64,000 nucleotides of DNA from Curtobacterium sp. Leaf261 (GTDB lineage Bacteria; Actinomycetota; Actinomycetes; Actinomycetales; Microbacteriaceae): NCBI RefSeq assembly GCF_001422205.1, contig NZ_LMMJ01000007.1, forward strand, positions 538,756-602,755. The letters run 5' to 3'. Numbering within the stretch: the stretch's first letter is position 1; each line of letters opens with the position of its first letter. A program made the translations under genes and the position numbers. This document shows positions 63,867 through 64,000 of this stretch, piece after piece. The notes below the pieces were generated by a model. It searched no databases. It was given only the letters and a program-made list of their open reading frames with translations, and had not been told where the DNA came from.

Positions 63867-63991
63867 ACCAGGAGTTCAACGACGGTGCGACGAAGACCAT
63901 CGAGGGTCTGAACGGGATGAGCGATTACCTGAACAAGGCGTCCGAGGCGCTGCAGCAGACGGACTCCGAGCTGGCCAAGGCCCTCAAGTAA
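63698..63991 (+). CDS. WXG100 family type VII secretion target
   Basis: A 97-residue helical hairpin protein. Two helices flank a turn: GDMQDAASRLVNGEQDIESKLRELKSLVDSLI and then the turn at SGGYVTDQSSVAFGTSYQEF. The WXG position is replaced by a related turn (SGGYVTD), as in many actinobacterial members. The C-terminus ASEALQQTDSELAKAL lacks an obvious YxxxD/E. Such proteins are exported by ESX/type VII systems; no secretion ATPase is visible in the window. AGGAG precedes the ATG. Confidence 0.88.
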   Translation: MPNLNVTYGDMQDAASRLVNGEQDIESKLRELKSLVDSLISGGYVTDQSSVAFGTSYQEFNDGATKTIEGLNGMSDYLNKASEALQQTDSELAKALK

Positions 63992-64000
63992 CACCCCCCG

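Overview
The window is the replication-origin region of a high-GC actinobacterium, most likely family Microbacteriaceae and probably Curtobacterium or a close relative. The gene order is the classic actinobacterial oriC neighbourhood: fhaA-fhaB-pstP-rodA-pbpA-pknA-pknB, trpG-sortase-crgA, gyrA-gyrB-recF-gnd-dnaN-oriC-dnaA, rpmH-rnpA-yidD-yidC-jag-rsmG-parA-parB, trxA-trxB, murJ, cca, and rpsF-ssb-rpsR-rplI. The genus is inferred from overall similarity; no database search was possible.

Layout. 1-16.7 kb is a mixed accessory and housekeeping arm: MFS transporters, the mismatch endonuclease NucS, manganese catalase, a HAD phosphatase, NUDIX and VOC enzymes, an ECF sigma factor with an Asp23-like partner, TetR, Lrp and MarR regulators, a YitT-type membrane protein, two Gfo/Idh/MocA dehydrogenases and an RraB-like protein. 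16.8-28.5 kb holds tRNA-Leu and the Ser/Thr kinase, FHA, elongation-complex and divisome cluster. 28.5-29.75 kb is a lower-GC island with a secreted, cysteine-rich protein and a small two-helix membrane protein. 29.75-41.8 kb carries rhomboid, cyclophilin, tRNA-Ala, tRNA-Ile, gyrase, recF, gnd and dnaN. oriC lies at about 41.76-42.33 kb, and further DnaA boxes sit upstream of dnaA. 44.3-51.4 kb holds the ribosome/RNase P/insertase operon and parAB with five parS-like sites. 51.4-63.3 kb holds a Ddl-like ligase, an aminotransferase, thioredoxin and its reductase, a very large DUF6049-MurJ fusion, cca and the S6-SSB-S18-L9 operon. The window ends in a WXG100 gene whose first half has been tandemly duplicated.

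How the genes work together. PknA and PknB sense cell-wall fragments through PASTA domains and PstP reverses their phosphorylation. FhaA and FhaB read the phosphothreonines. RodA, PbpA, CrgA and MurJ carry out or control wall growth, and the sortase handles surface proteins. DnaA, DnaN, GyrAB, RecF and ParABS start, carry and segregate the chromosome. None of the three tRNA genes encodes CCA, so the cca product is needed for all of them.

The most notable features not explained by ordinary annotation are: (1) the secreted Cys-rich gene pair at 28714-29630, which looks like a bacteriocin-type precursor with a small membrane partner; (2) an exact 181-bp tandem duplication at the WXG100 gene; (3) a dispersed family of intergenic palindromes built on an arm reading GGACTGGAGGGACGG, including a perfect 48-bp palindrome, with copies inside the disordered parts of coding sequences; (4) the DUF6049-MurJ fusion; and (5) a repeated -10 motif placed 6-7 bases before start codons, suggesting leaderless transcripts.
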